From Rhea pennata (Eukaryota; Chordata; Aves; Rheiformes; Rheidae), in contig NC_084667.1 of assembly GCF_028389875.1 (NCBI RefSeq), positions 57,948,570 through 58,012,569 on the forward strand: a stretch of 64,000 nt of DNA, written 5' to 3'. The notes beneath the pieces are model-generated. The model did not search any database. It saw only the letters and a list, made by a program, of their open reading frames with translations, and was not told the DNA's origin. How positions within the stretch are numbered: position 1 is the stretch's first letter; every line of letters begins with the position of its first letter. Made by a program: the position numbers and the translations under genes. This document shows positions 49,790 to 63,680 of the stretch, in pieces.

Positions 49790-51641
49790 TTATCCTTATT
49801 TGCTCCCCTGCACTTGCTTCATTCCCTCTTTGCCAGCTCTACTATTAACATTCCTCTGCAACAAAAAGCACAGTGAAAAAGAAAGCACAGTTAGCTTTAC
49901 TTTAAAACTAAACTCCTGAAAACACTCATCCACATATGTTGGATTAAAAGAATTCTGAAGATGTTTGAGCACAAAGAATTAATTTAAAACTGCCCAATAC
50001 TCATCTGGCAAGTACATGTTCCAGCCTGTTGCCATCTTTCCTTGAAGAGCTATACAATCTATATCCCTAAGTGACTAAATGTAATCTCCACATTCTAGCT
50101 CATCAATTTTAGAAACTAAAATAATTCTTGGAAATCAGACACTAGTAGTTCTAAAATATTCACAAAAATTTCCAACACTGAAAAGCTCTTCAGTAAATGC
50201 AGGCATACTTTTTCCTTGAGATACTAATCTATGGCTGTCTGTAGGGAGATGTCTATTTTAAAATATACGGGACTGAATTATCATGGCTTTTCTATCCTAA
50301 AAACTGTATCTGAAACATGGATTCTGGACTGATTGTCCAGACCGAAAAACTGTCTGCACTGAAAACTCTCTGCCTGCATCCTTACGTTCCCTTTAACGCA
50401 ATTGAGGGCACTGGATGGATAGAAACAGGAGTGATGCACATCTACTGCTTGTCCTGACAGGCACTCAGGATGCACATCTATATATGCACTTCTTCCACAG
50501 ATTTAGTGGTGGTGAGGACCTAGAAAAGTCATTAGCATCTTCTTTTGAACCTGTCTTTGGGTTATTAATAGATTATCAAATTAAAATTTTCTGGAAATCA
50601 GCCATCAGGGCCTGAAGGTTGCATTCCCAAATGCAAGTGACTTTAACTTATAGGAAAATAGTGAGCAATTTGTTTATTTATGAGCTTATAAAGATGTTCA
50701 GGCTTGTTTTATTCCAAGTTTGAAAATATTTGCTTCAATGTTTTGGGTTTTATTGTTAGAGATCACATTGCGTGTAAGTGTATAAATATTGAGCCTATTG
50801 AGCCTATAAATACTTTGAAATTCTTGTTAGGAAAGTAACAATCAATAGATTTCCCTTAAGGTTTTAGATAAATCAGCTTGGAAGATTATCCGATTTGAAT
50901 TTGAACTGTGAAAACAGCAGTGCAACAAGATTTTTCATTCCTGAGTTGTTAACCAGAAAATTCATAATTTCAAGGAGCCAAGTAAAAGAGAAAAAAAAAA
51001 GTCTTCCTCCATTTGACAGAGACATCAGTTGTCTGATCTTTTACACTGTGGCAGTATATTCTATTTTCAAATACATTTTAAGCTAGAATTCTGCAGTCTT
51101 ATTTAAAAGACAAGTATCAATGATCTTTATTACACAGTTTGGGGACTAAAGATGCATTTTATGCAATTAGTAAAAGCTGGAGTGGTGTAACTGTTCTTTT
51201 TAATCGCTAAGCTATGGTCCTTACTGTACATAGGAACTGCAGTTTAACATACTCCATAATTCATTCCTTCCAAAAAATCACTGATAATAATCCTAAAAAT
51301 GCTTAGCACTCTCTTTTCGTATTTGATATTGTTGTATTTATTGCTGATTTAAAAACATGCAGCTGGTCCACCTCAATACAAATGAACACCAAGTAAAAAA
51401 TCACTGACGTCACATATTTTTCCCCAATTATACAGCATTTTAATATAATCAATTTCCTAAAAACTAAGACTGTTGTCACACTCAGGATAGCTCTAATGAC
51501 CTCATTGGAGTTACTTAGAGGGTTATGCTTTCTAAATTATTTTTTTCTTAAACAAATATTTCTCCATAACAAAAAACAAATATTGCAGGAACTTGAAATA
51601 TCAGCATCCACAGAACAAAAAATTGCTACTATAATTAACAG

Positions 51642-51677
51642 CTAAAAATGCACCTGAAAATGCACCTAAAAATGCAC
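51642..51677 (+). repeat. 12-bp tandem repeat, three units
   Basis: CTAAAAATGCAC, CTGAAAATGCAC and CTAAAAATGCAC follow head to tail with one base difference. Confidence 0.95.
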
Positions 51678-53716
51678 CTTCATTTGCTGACCAGCTGTAT
51701 ATACTTAAAACTCACAAAGATATCAAAACAACATGAAGTGCTGTGACTCATCAGTTCAATGGCTTTATCATATAATTCTTACACAGCCAGAGCTTACAAT
51801 AAATTACGCTAATTGCACAAGCAAAGCCCAGATCCCTAAAACCTCTCCCTCATTCCCTTCCCAGGGGACTTTGTGTTAACACTTAAGCAGTGTTGTTAAT
51901 TCATCATTCCAGTAGTTTTACTGCACAACTCTTACTCACATGTTAGTATATAAAAATAAACGATGTTGTTTCTATAAGTAACAGCAATACTGTTCTACAC
52001 ATCTCAACATTTTTCTAGAAAGATTTACTGAATTTATTTATGTCAGTGAGAGTTTTGCCTGTGCAAAGACTGCCACATCAGGTACTAGCTGGGAGTATGG
52101 TAAAAGCAGAGTACTGTGACTAATATTGTTAATGCCTCTTTACACAAGATTACAGAGTCACATTCTCAAATCCCGAGGGGAATTTGGCTTAGTAGCTCAC
52201 CCTCTTTGATACTTTTAAAGAACAGAGTGTAAGGTGCTAAAAACACTTATTTGGCAGGAGAAAGGTCTGAGACACTTCTGAGGGTATAAAAATCTCACAG
52301 TACTCCAGGTATAAGAAATAGATGAGGAGGGAACAGAGAAACTGAAGAGTACTGTGATTAACAAACTTAATGAGATTACACAGCCACGTTCTTCAGTCCT
52401 CAGAAGAAATGTGATCAGTGACAAACTTACTGCATCAAATGTTTCTCAGACTATTTACTTAAAATATTTCTTTGAGTAGCAAAGTAGTGATGTTATAAAC
52501 AATTAATGAAAGAATGATTGAACTGTAGAATCCTGTGGTTATTTTTTAAATCTAGCCCCCAAAAATTAGTAGTAATGAGTTTGCTTTAGAACCTAATTAA
52601 ACAAACAGATTAGAATAGTTCAATAGGATGATTGATTAATTAAACATTTTTGGAGGTACAACATACGAGTAATGTTGCTACTTCCTTCATACACAAGCTG
52701 TATTCTCAATCTGTAAGGAAGAAGGTAGAATTTAATGGTTACTTTTTAAAGATATTTCAATAAAGGACAAGTATTGTGTACTGAAGAGAATAGAGACTGG
52801 CATATTAGTGAGAAAATCTAAGAATTAACATTATTTTAGATCTGATAGGCAAATAGCTTATTATTCTTAAAGCAAGAAAAGCTTATTATTCCTAGCCTTG
52901 ACATAAGCTGTTACCAGTAATTTTTGTAGCAATGTTTCCCAGTGGAGAGATGCTCAAATATAGAAAAAGGTAGTTTCTGTAACAGTTGTTTGGCTTTTCT
53001 ATGCGTTAATAGCTTTTTCAGTATATTCTGGCTGCATCACTTATAAATTTATAACTCATTTTTAATTTAGGACTTGATTTCATGTCTGTTCAACTTGTTA
53101 ACTTGTTAAAATATAAAACCAGGATATACCATGCCAAATCAATCTACTGCTTGTGTCCGATTAGTACCACCTCCTTCCAGCTGTAGTTGAAAACTTATGT
53201 CTCACAGAAAGCCAGCAAAGAAATATGCACCTTAAAATGGTGTAATCAGTAATTTGAAGAAACAATTCCATCCTCATCTATAGAGAGTCCAAATTTAAAG
53301 CACAAGAAATGACATTTAATAGCAAATGGATCCCAGAGCCAGGTTAAGAATGATTTTCCTTTCCATGACATTGAGCAATGTATTTTTTATTATTTTTAAT
53401 GTAAGTCATAAAATTTCTTTTAAGCTACTTATTTTGTTCACAAGTCAGTGGCCAAGTTTTGGCCCTCTCTCTTACTTGGTAATAAACTAGCAATTTTGTC
53501 ATTTTATACTACTGATTACATGCAACATTGTTTAAAAATGAAAAGTAGTGACATCGCTTGTTTTTTAATATCATCAATCAATTTCCCTTTTTCTCATTTC
53601 AGATATGAAACCTGATCATCAAGACACGTTTGTTCCCTGCATCTGTGTTGAATACTACAAGGAACTATAGTGCAAACCTTGTTCTATACTATATTTAGGG
53701 AAAACTCTTTAAAAGA

Positions 53717-54048
53717 GTGGTGGAGGTTGGAAGGGACCTCTGGGGATCATCTAGTCCAATCTCCCTGCTCAAGCAGGGTCAGGTAGACTGGGTTGCCCAG
53801 GACTGTGTCCAGGCAGCTTATGAATATACCTAACGGTGGAGACTCCACAGCCTCTCTGGGCAACATGTTCCAGTGATCAGTCACTCTCACAGAAAAAAGT
53901 TTTTTCTTACAAATAAATGTAATTTTCTGTATTTTCACTTTGTGCCCACTGCCTCTTGCTCTGTCACTGGGCACCACTGAGAAGAGTCTGGTTCTGTCTT
54001 CTCTACACTCTTCCTTCAGATATTTACACACATTGATAAGATCCACCT
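53717..54048 (-). mobile_element. CR1 LINE 3' end fragment
   Basis: Starting near 53717, the plus strand carries GGAGGTTGGAAGGGACCTC, the AAGCAGGGTCAGG segment and the CTCTCTGGGCAACATGTTCC segment. These are the reverse complement of the CR1 3' region and match the same parts of the copy at 62328. About 330 bases remain, ending near the GATAAGATCCACC segment. No coding capacity is left; the 99-codon minus frame here is the repeat itself. Confidence 0.93.
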
Positions 54049-57000
54049 TGAGAGATTGATTAAATGAAAGAATTATTAAATCTATTCCATATTTTCCAGG
54101 GGAAAATGTTTTAGAAGACTTTTATCCTGCTGATAAATAGTAACTATCTGCAAGAATGTCTTCTAAATATTTCAATAGCAACACTTTATTTTATTGTGAA
54201 CACAACAGGGATCATCCCAGTTAGCCTATTTAGTTCAACAACATGAAGCCAAACATAAAATTAATAATTCTGTGCTAATTAACTCTGAATAATTTTGTAT
54301 GGTGCCAGAAAAGGACGATAAGGAAAGCCAAAACTCCCCTAGAAATTAAGAATAAACACTTTCTATCATTTTACTAAGGTGAAAACAAATCTAAAGCAGT
54401 CACAACAGTCTCCTTGTCATAGTGGCAGTAATGTGCATGAAAAGGTATCAAGAGATTAATGTGGTTTAACGGGCTTCTGCTTCATGAAATGACCTCAAGA
54501 CAACTACCTTTTACAGAAATGTGTTTGATAAGAAAGAGATTTAAGGAGAAACAGGACTATGGACTGACTTTGCTGGATTATTACACACCTTTAGGAAGAT
54601 GGATCAAATGAAATTAAGTGAATATCACATGAACGTAACTAATTAATAACAATATATGTACTGATATAGTTCCAACCGACTTGCTGTGATTTTTCCTCTC
54701 TCTCTCATAAATCTAATCCCCATGATTTAATGTCATATATGAGAAAATGAATTACGTCTGTTGATCTTGAACTAAACACTAAGCAAGAACTGTAGGTCAT
54801 ACATTTTGTATTTTGAATATGCCTGAATATGAGATATTTGTATAAATCATTAATTTTCGTAGGACTTGATAATAGCATTATTCACAGTGTAACAGATCAA
54901 GCTGTTATACAACCACAGTATGTGTCTTTTTTAATTAAGACTTCTTTCCTCTCAAAATATAAACTACCTTTTTGACTTACATAGTACTCTTTCTAACAAG
55001 TTACATGAAGTCGCATAATGAAAAGTTTAATTTCCAAAAATGATAGTAAATTGACATGCAAATATAGCCTCATATAAAATCAAGTATTTAGCCAGAAAAT
55101 CTGTATTCTCTAGCTTTTTTCAGTAAACACATGCTTTCTTTTGTCCTCATATTAGAGGAAATCACAAGGCTCCTTTATTCAGAAAGGTTGATTTGTTAAT
55201 CAAGTCTCTAACTTGGCAGAGGATTCTGCCCTCTATAGTTCTACATTATAAAGACTGTACTTTACAGCTATACTTTATTACACTTTACTTTTTACATTTT
55301 TTAAGGTTCTTCTGCATCCTTTTCTATCGAATCAACTCTCAGCATGCACTTATACAAGTTAGCTAATCAATTATGATATTAAAATTAATTTGAATTAATT
55401 TAAAATTGAGGGTATTTGCTTGAGGCAGTAATATACATAAGAGAGTACTGATACTGCAAGTTTTACATCAGATCTAATACAATAGTAATAGAAATCCCTG
55501 AAAGATTTTCAGATCTGTTGTAGTTGCTCTGCCAACCTTTGGTCTGCTTTCTTTAACTTGAGATGTCAGGGCCTCTTCTTAAGACTGATGGCTTCCAGAC
55601 GTATGGGTTAGTGTCAGTGGAGAAAAAGAAAGGGAATGCTTACTTCCCACTGGCATAATCAAAATTATAATGTTTATCACAGAGCTTTTCTAATATCTGT
55701 TCTGTATTTCATTTAAACACTGAGAAAAGAACTGCACTGGAATCCTAAATAATAAACCATTATTAGACTATGATAGTTCATAGCCAATAATAATGTTTTC
55801 AAACATTTCAAAGTAATTCTGAACCTCCTATATTTGTATTTAGGGCAATATTTTTACAAATACAATGTGTAGTTTCATGTGTTCATCATTAATATTTGAT
55901 TTACTGCATCGTTTACCATATAAATACAGTATTTTTCCTGTGAAAATGTTAAAAGGTTCCCTTTTCAAAGCAAGATATTGGTAAAGTAAATAGATCTCAA
56001 TGTATTTCAAGAATACTGCTAAGAGTCATCAAATGAGGAGGTATTTTTCAGCATATCAAAGCCATTCATTCTCAGTCAACAGGAACTCCAAAACACATAA
56101 TAGCCCATATAACAGTAAAGTCCTTCTTCTTCACCCTTAATTTAATATAGTTCTTTAATATAGAATTACACAGAATTCATGTGGTGCTACTGACCTGTTC
56201 AAAAGAACGAGGAGCAAAGATCAAAGCGCCTTCATTCTCTCTACATCACAGGCTCACTGCTAACATAGCACAAGAGAGAAAGAGTATGACTTTGATCACC
56301 CATGATCATCATTCATGGTAGGGCTTGTCTTCAACTGAATAGCCTGCAGCCTGTCACTAACATACGGTTCCCTTTCATAGATTCTGATGAACAGTTCCCC
56401 CACGACATCTTACTACTCCTTGACGTTATTTTTCGTTTCTTTATTTATCCACAGGACAAATAAAGCATAGGCAGAAATTCCGGAAACTTCTGTATTTCCC
56501 AGGTGCTCAACTTTCAAAAATAACGTCTATAGGAAAAAGGACAATTCAGTCTTCATTGGCCGTTCAAACTTTGGTGATAAACATGTTGACAAAAAAATTA
56601 CCGGTTAATGTTTTCTGTGGTTAGCCAATCTGAGCTGTAAACTCCCAGCTATGTTTTGGAGGGCCTGGACTCATACAACTAACTCATCAAACACACAACT
56701 CTAACCTGCTATCAGATAAAATTTAGTCACTAGCAACATGAACTGGAACTAAACTGTCAGATAAGAAGTAAAAGGCTCCATAATTCTCTACTAGCCACTG
56801 AATAACATCTTCCTAGGAACATACACACTCATGAACAAAAATAAATTTATGATGTGTACATTTCTTGCATTAATACTATAACATATTTCAATGTGAGTAT
56901 AACACCTGTTTAGTGCCCATGGATTATATTTTATGAGGTATTAAGTGGCAGCATTTAAAAGGTACAATCCCACATCCTAAAATGTGTTTGATAACCATCT

Positions 57001-57343
57001 AACTAAGGAGAAGAGAAATAAAAGCATTGCTAAGTTACCTGTGTAGTCCCCTAACTGGAACTAATATACAACTGCACTGGCTCTATGCCAAATAGTCTTT
57101 GAATGTAAAATCAGAACAGTTAAAACAGCAACACATTAGCTCCCGTCTGCTCTGCTAGTCACTTCCAGGCATCACTCTATGAGAAAAGCTAGAGCTGTGT
57201 CTCTAACTTGTCTTTTCTGATTCCTGCTCCCATTCTGCCTTGGATTTACATGGGGTAATTGGGGGAAGCATTATAATCCCCTCATTCCCAATAAACGTTA
57301 TGAAAGATTTATACAAACTTTCTCCAAAATGTATCAGAATACT

Positions 57344-57369
57344 AAAAAAAAAAAAAAAAAAAAAAAAAA
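57344..57369 (+). repeat. A26 homopolymer
   Basis: Twenty-six A are followed by CAAACAAAC. An AATAAA lies about 55 bases upstream, so it might be the tail of an old retroposed transcript, but no coding or RNA source is recognisable in front of it. Confidence 0.9.
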
Positions 57370-60093
57370 CAAACAAACTTTGAATTATAGGATTTATTTC
57401 TTACATAAATAAACTTCCAGAGCAGAAAACTTTTACAGGATGAATGAGAATGAGATAGCATTTCACTATTTGTAATATCTAACGTCACAGTATGCAAATA
57501 CACCTTCAGTACCGACTGGCAGTTTTAACAGGTAAGTTTGAAAAACAAATACTTTGAAATCTCTAAGTTTATTCTCTCATACGAAATTTTGCCTTTCCTT
57601 TGTTGCCTTCCCATAAGCCATACACAGACCTTTTGAAATTTTAAACCTAAAAAAAAAAACCCCAAAAGTAAGGATGCTTTATGTGCTTGTGGACACCAGG
57701 GATCAGGCACACAGTTTCACCATGATAGTTATATGTTGGAGTTCAAGAGTAGACTAAAAACCAACCAGTGATCCTGCTGTGTTAAACTGATGTACCTAGG
57801 AAAAAGCTACCATGGCAAAATAGAACTACAAAAGCTTGACAGTCTGGCAAACTGCAAGAAGTCATGTCTATACTCTGTTTAAAAGTCACATTAAAAACAC
57901 ATGTAGCACAGCTGGTGCCATTGATTGAAGCATATACCATCATCACATTGTAGATAGCACTTGGTTAATTATTCCCTGTTATGTTATGCAAAACAAACCT
58001 CTGCATCCATAAATATGGATGTGAGCAGCATCCCTTCTTTTCAATGCATGCAAACAAATTCACCTTGATGTAGACTGAGACTTGTGTTAACACATATGGC
58101 CAGTAGAGGATAGTATTGTCATATTACTATACACCCACATTAAATACATGAAATAAAGTTCAAGTTACTTACTTTCGAAAGTCAGCAAACAAAGATCATA
58201 AAAATTTCAGATTACATAAATTATTTTACCTGACAAACACTGAAATCCCCTTTTAATCAAAAATCAGAGAGAAAAATCACGTGGCCTAATTACTTACTAG
58301 TTTGTATTAGTAACAATATTTAGGACATAGCTTATTTTCAAGAAGTTAAATGAATTCCTCTCATGCTCAGTGTGCTCCCTGAAAATCTCATGGAAGGATA
58401 CAGCTAATGTGCAGTGATGTGATACAGAGTGACAATTTTATTTTATTTTCATCCGCTTCAGAGATTTGGTCTTCTGGAATACCTTTACTCTTCAAAGAGA
58501 TTTCTGCATTTTAGTCACACATTGTTATCGCAGTAACAAGTCTGCAAAGTGCTGAATACTACAAACTCTCAGTTAAAGCAGTAGAAGTTAAATGTAATAG
58601 TAAAATAACAGGAAATATTTAGGGATTCACTAGATGGGAATACATAAAACAATTTGGTTTAAACAAAAAGAGAAGCTTCTTGCCTATCACTTCCCAGACA
58701 ATATTTTACTTTTCTGAAATCTCTGAAAACTCTCTCTACACTGGTCTACAGAAAGATTACCCAGTCATTAGGTCCAGGTCTTAATTGCCCCTCAGTAACT
58801 TCTGCGTCTTGAATTTCCTTTCAAACCTCTCAGGTAACTTGAATCTGCTAGAGCAGTGGTCTAAACCTTGTGGCCTACAGATGCTGGATATACATGATCT
58901 GCTTCTGGGGCGCCTGAGAACCGCAACTCAAATCACGGCAGGCAAAACTGATCTACTTGCTGCCACATCCCCGCTCTCCTCATTCTGCCCTTTCTCCAGC
59001 ATTCAGCCCATCCCTTTTGATTCTTTCAGCACACTCTTTGGCCAGTTTCCTGCCAGTCTTGCTCTCTAAACTGGCTTGCTATGATCAAGCAGGGAGGGCT
59101 CTCAGCACTGCCCTGGGACATGTGGGACAAAAGCTGCCCCAAATTTAACTGTTTTGTAATCACAATCTAGAAAAAGCAAGCCTATTTGCAGTGTATTTAA
59201 ATTCACCGTTCATGAATCCAAACTTCCACTGGAAAAACATTAGGAGGAGGTCTGAAAATGGGAGAGGAGTGAAAACTGGTGCACTAAAACTAGAACTGTC
59301 CTCCCAGAAGACCTGATGGCCTCCTAATTGCAAAGGGCTACGCTTTAATGTTTTCTAAGCAGCACAGCTCCGAGGAGTCCTTTGCTCCTTCCCTGAGATT
59401 ATTCCCAACAAATCCCTAAAATTAACATTCTCATAAAATACCATATTCATGCATAATTACCTTCCATTTTAACCATCTTTGGCATTCAGGTACAGCTCAA
59501 AAAGTATGGCTTAGTTTTCAAAAGCATAAACAGCAGTTGCAAAAAAAATTTTCAACAGTACACCCTCACAACACGTCTAACTTTTCATCCATCCATTATT
59601 TCACCAAAATAAAGGTATTATGATAGATGCAGCAAATGTGATTGTGGTTTGGTTTAATTTTCCATTCATCTAAAGGTAGTATTTTCTAGTATTAGTCTAC
59701 TAATTAAAGAAAAACAAATTTAGACAAAATTTGAGGTAACCAGCCATGTTTCAACAAATCACCCTCACTATGACAGAGACTGAAATTTTTCTCCTAAACA
59801 ATAGCACCAGGACAGTAAGTGTTCATTGATATTCTATAATGTTTATCATGATATGGAGAAGTATTAAAAGGCAAAATATGGCAAAGCTTCATGAGCTTTT
59901 TCAAACTGAGTTTTTTTATTTTTTAATATTTCTTCTAAGATTATTATACACATTTCTTATATATTAATAGTTTATTTTTATTCACAATAGAGATGAGTAG
60001 TGTTTTGTTCTTCACTTTAATATTGAATTTTTTTAAAGAGAAGCTATAACCACACAACTTCTCCATACAAAAATCCATACATTTCTGCTATAG

Positions 60094-60118
60094 CTGATAC
60101 AGTAATCAGCTGTATCAG
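60094..60118. repeat. Short inverted repeat
   Basis: CTGATACAG at 60094-60102 and its exact reverse complement CTGTATCAG at 60110-60118 flank TAATCAG. A second TAATCAG follows, so the segment is also partly a tandem duplication. Confidence 0.9.
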
Positions 60119-60145
60119 TAATCAGGAAATAATTATCTCTCTTTC

Positions 60146-60163
60146 TTTTTTTTTTTTTTTTTT
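60146..60163 (+). repeat. T18 homopolymer
   Basis: A run of eighteen T after a CTCTCTTTC pyrimidine stretch. Confidence 0.9.
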
Positions 60164-62327
60164 CCAATTTAAGAATTAGTTACCGAGATGCTATCTCTCC
60201 AAAGGTAGCTATAGGTCCTTTTAATAGGTGTCACATATAATAACAATAGGCTCACGAAGAGGCCTATCTCCCCAGAAGGATTTTTGTACCTTGATGAAGT
60301 ACCTGTGGGATTCTGCAGTATTCAAAGTATTTTTGCTTTGATTATTTTAGAATGTTCCTACTTCATTGTAGTATTAAAATAATTTCATTCGCTTCACAAA
60401 AAGTTAAACCAAGTTACCAAACTTGAAATTCTTAACCTAAAACTGACTGACAGTCTACCAAGGACTAGGAACCAGCTCAGGCCAAGCTCAGGTATATTCA
60501 CCTACGGCAATAACAGGGAATGAGAAATTTACTCCTGTAGGCATACTGCTTACACCTTCACTTAGGCAAATCAGAGATAAATTAGTTGCAGATCTCATTT
60601 AATGTATGTAGGCATGTATGCCTAGAAGATGCACAGGCTTGGGAAAAAGGCTGTATCAAATAAAAAAAACCCCACAGTAATCGTTATCACCAAGAATAAA
60701 AAGAGAAAGGGGGAGTAGCTGCCACAGTCATCCCTGGGAGCTCTACCTCAGTAGTACAGCAGTAAGTTTCTCCATGTTCAAAATAAGAATTGTAAAATTT
60801 CTGGATTAGGACTTGACAAAACCTAAATTTAGTCTGGTGATGATGTGGACATCCTTCTTCTAAAGAAGGACAGAACGTGCTTTAGACACTTGTTCTCAGC
60901 AACTGAAATCTGCAGTGGAACACAGTCAATTAACTCAGATCTATACCTCACACATTCAACATTAAGATGTCCAGAGCTAGAGAGCATTTTTCCTTAATGT
61001 CAATTATATAAAAAAGAGGTGAAAGAGCTGAAAAAGGGCAGAACTTGATAATTCTGTTGATACATGAAAGACAGTTATAAAAAGAGGATCATCTATTGCT
61101 CAATGCATCCACTAGAAGGAAGACTGGGAGAAGCACAGAAAAATTAATTAAATCTTACACAAAGAAGAATTAGAATACGCATTATGAAAATTCAAACTGT
61201 AATGGCTGTGAAGGCAAGGAACAGGCCACTAAGGAGACATTAAAACCTTCACTGAAGGTTTTTAAGAAAATTTGAATATGTGTTTGTCACAGATGATTTA
61301 GAAAAAAATCTGAAAAGAGCCATCGGTTATACTAGATGATCTCCTCATGTATCTACCATTCCTACAGATCTGTAATTCTTTTATGAACCTAAATTTTGTG
61401 AGACAAAATCTGTACTGATTCTGTACTGAATACAAACTAGGAATATGGTATTGCATCAGACTGGTCCATTGTGTTATTGGCAATAATAATACAATATTAG
61501 AATAAGGGATGTGAGCTCAATATATACAAAAGCTACTAATAAATAGAAAAAAAACCTACCACTTTTGGGGGGATTTTTGGCTTAAAAACACAGACACTTT
61601 TTAGCAGGCTTTCTCTGTGCTCTTGTGCAAAAATCATATTGTAAATAATTTTCTTACTTCTTCCTAGCTATCAGTTCATCAGTAACATTAGACAGCACTG
61701 AAGTCGCGAAATGCTTAACCATTTCTGAAAGTTTGTTTTTGGAACTGCAAATAATTTCTTCTAGAAAAAAAGGAAAGTAAATTCTGTCAATCTGGTCCAA
61801 TCTCCATTACATAACAGTTTTCCAAAAAGAGTGATTTGAGTAGGATTATAATTTTGTTAATTTTATCAGGTCACCTTAATTTAAGATTATTAGAGAATTC
61901 TTCATTTCATATGAAGTGAACCTGGGTAGTTTTGAATCCAGCAAACTCCAATGATGCTTTAGAGGGGGTTTGTTTGTGTACTGCTTCTTTATGCACTGTG
62001 GCTGCAGATATAAAATCATCTTACTGTGGCCGTTCTGGTACATATATTTTACTCCATTTTAGTAGATTTTTACGGCAATCCACATTAGTAACCAAGCATT
62101 ATAGTTTACTGATTGCTGATGATATCTAAGCAATAAAATTCTGGATGTGATCCCCACACTTTAAAAAATACATAAACCCTACTGAACCTCCTACACTACT
62201 AAGTGCTTTATTCAGGTAAAGTTTTTTTTTTTCTCCTCTGACTGCTCAGTCTTATTTTGAGTCATAGTTTGGATTTTCTTACAAACTGATTTTATTTTCT
62301 CTGATAATTTTATATGCAATTAAATGA

Positions 62328-63680
62328 CAGAATCACAGAATGGTTGAGGTTGGAAGGGACCTCTGGAGATCATCTAGTCCAACCTCCCTGCTCAAGCAGG
62401 GTCACCTACAGCATGTTAGACAGGGTTGCATCCAGGAGGGTTTTGAATATCTCCAGAGAAGGAGACTCCACAACCTCTCTGGGCAACCTGTTCCAGTGCT
62501 CTGTCGCTCTCACAGTGAAGAAATTCCTCCTCATATTCAGGTGGAAATTCTTGTGGTTCAGTTTGTGCCTGTTGCTGGCACTACTGAAAAGAGTCTGGCT
62601 CTTGACACCCTCCCTTAAGATATTTGTAGATATTCAAAAGATTCCTTCTCAGTCTTCTCCAGGTTAAAGAGGCCCAGTTCTCACAGCCTTTCCTCACAGG
62701 GGAGATGCTCCAGTCCTCTGATCATCCTCATAGCCCTACACTGGATTCTCTCCAGTAGCTTCATGTCTCTCTTGTACTGGGGAGCCCAGAACTGGACACA
62801 CCACTCCAGATGTGGCCTCATCAGGGCTGAGTAAAGTAGCAGGATCATCTCCCTCAACCTGCTGGCAACTTCCTAACATACATGAGGATACCATTGGCCT
62901 TTTTGGCCACAAGGACACATTGCTGGCTCATGGTTAACTTGTCCACCAAATCTCCCAGGTCCTTCTCCACAGAGCTGCTTTCCAGCAGGTCAACCCACAA
63001 CCAGTACTAGTGCATGCAGTTATTCTTTCCGGGATGCAGGACCCTGCACTCGCCCTTGTTGAACTTCATGATGTTCCTCTCCATTCAATTCTCCAGTCTG
63101 TCCAGATCTCTTTGAATGGCAGCACAGCTTTCCGGCATTTCAACCACTGCTTCCAGTTTGGTATCATCAGCAAACTTGCTGAGGAGGCACTCTGTTCCTT
63201 CATCCAGGTCATTGATGAATAAGTTGAACAAGACCGGAGCCAGTACTGACCCCTGGGGGACACTGCTAGCTACAGGCCTCCAACTAGACTGCGCCACTGA
63301 TCACAACACTGAGCTCTGCCATTCAGCTAGTTCTCAATCCACCTCACTGTCCACTCATCCAGCCCACACTTCCTCAGCTTGTCTGTGACGATGTTATGGG
63401 AGACAGTGTCAAAAGCCTTGCTGAAGTCAAGGCAATGTCCACTGCTCTGCCCTCATCCACCTTGCCAGTCATACCATCATAGAAGGCTATCAGATTGGTT
63501 AAGCAGGATTTCCCCTTGATGAACCCCTGCTGACTACCCCTTCTTTTCCTCCACATGCTTTGAGATGACATCCGGGATGAGCTGTTCCATCACCTTTCCA
63601 GGAATGGAGGTGAGGCTGACTGGTGTGTAGTTTACTGGGTCCTCCTCCTTGCCCCTTTTGAAGATTGGAGTGACATTGCT
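62328..63680 (-). mobile_element. CR1 LINE, 5'-truncated copy with the end of the reverse transcriptase frame and 3' UTR
   Basis: The plus strand opens with AGAATCACAGAATGG and GGTTGGAAGGGACCTCTGG, the reverse complement of the avian CR1 3' end, so the element lies on the minus strand. Its coding part shows reverse transcriptase pieces: QGFIKGKSCLTNLI near 63.53 kb, [18 protein letters not shown] near 63.24 kb and FADDTKL (catalytic DD) at about 63154-63174. The upstream and downstream RT pieces lie in different frames, so there is at least one frameshift between about 63.3 and 63.45 kb. The copy breaks off near 63680 (5' truncation, typical for CR1) and is not functional. It is the best preserved LINE here. 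Confidence 0.95.

Larger units (their letters stand above)
48070..53716. other. AT-rich intergenic region with no gene seen
   Basis: Only the small tandem repeats at 49020-49060 and 51642-51677, CA-rich sequence near 49669-49687 and one possible repeat end at 49771-49789 are visible. Confidence 0.6.
54049..62327. other. AT-rich intergenic region with no gene seen
   Basis: Holds homopolymer runs, a short inverted repeat at 60094-60118 and an imperfect 20-bp palindrome at 61901-61920. The GC-richer patch at about 58785-59145 contains a 94-codon frame of no recognisable family. Confidence 0.6.

Noticed and set aside
57100-57369. Retroposed transcript ending in A26
   Set aside because: AATAAA and a poly(A) run are present, but the sequence in front matches no known gene and no flanking duplication is clear.
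58850-58890. GAGCAGTGGTCTAAACCTTG resembling the terminal repeat of hAT (Charlie-like) transposons
   Set aside because: No matching inverted end or 8-bp target duplication was found nearby; a single worn end is not enough.
63010-63571. Several frames of 60-90 aa as separate genes
   Set aside because: They are parts, or antisense shadows, of the CR1 reverse transcriptase in the minus-strand LINE.
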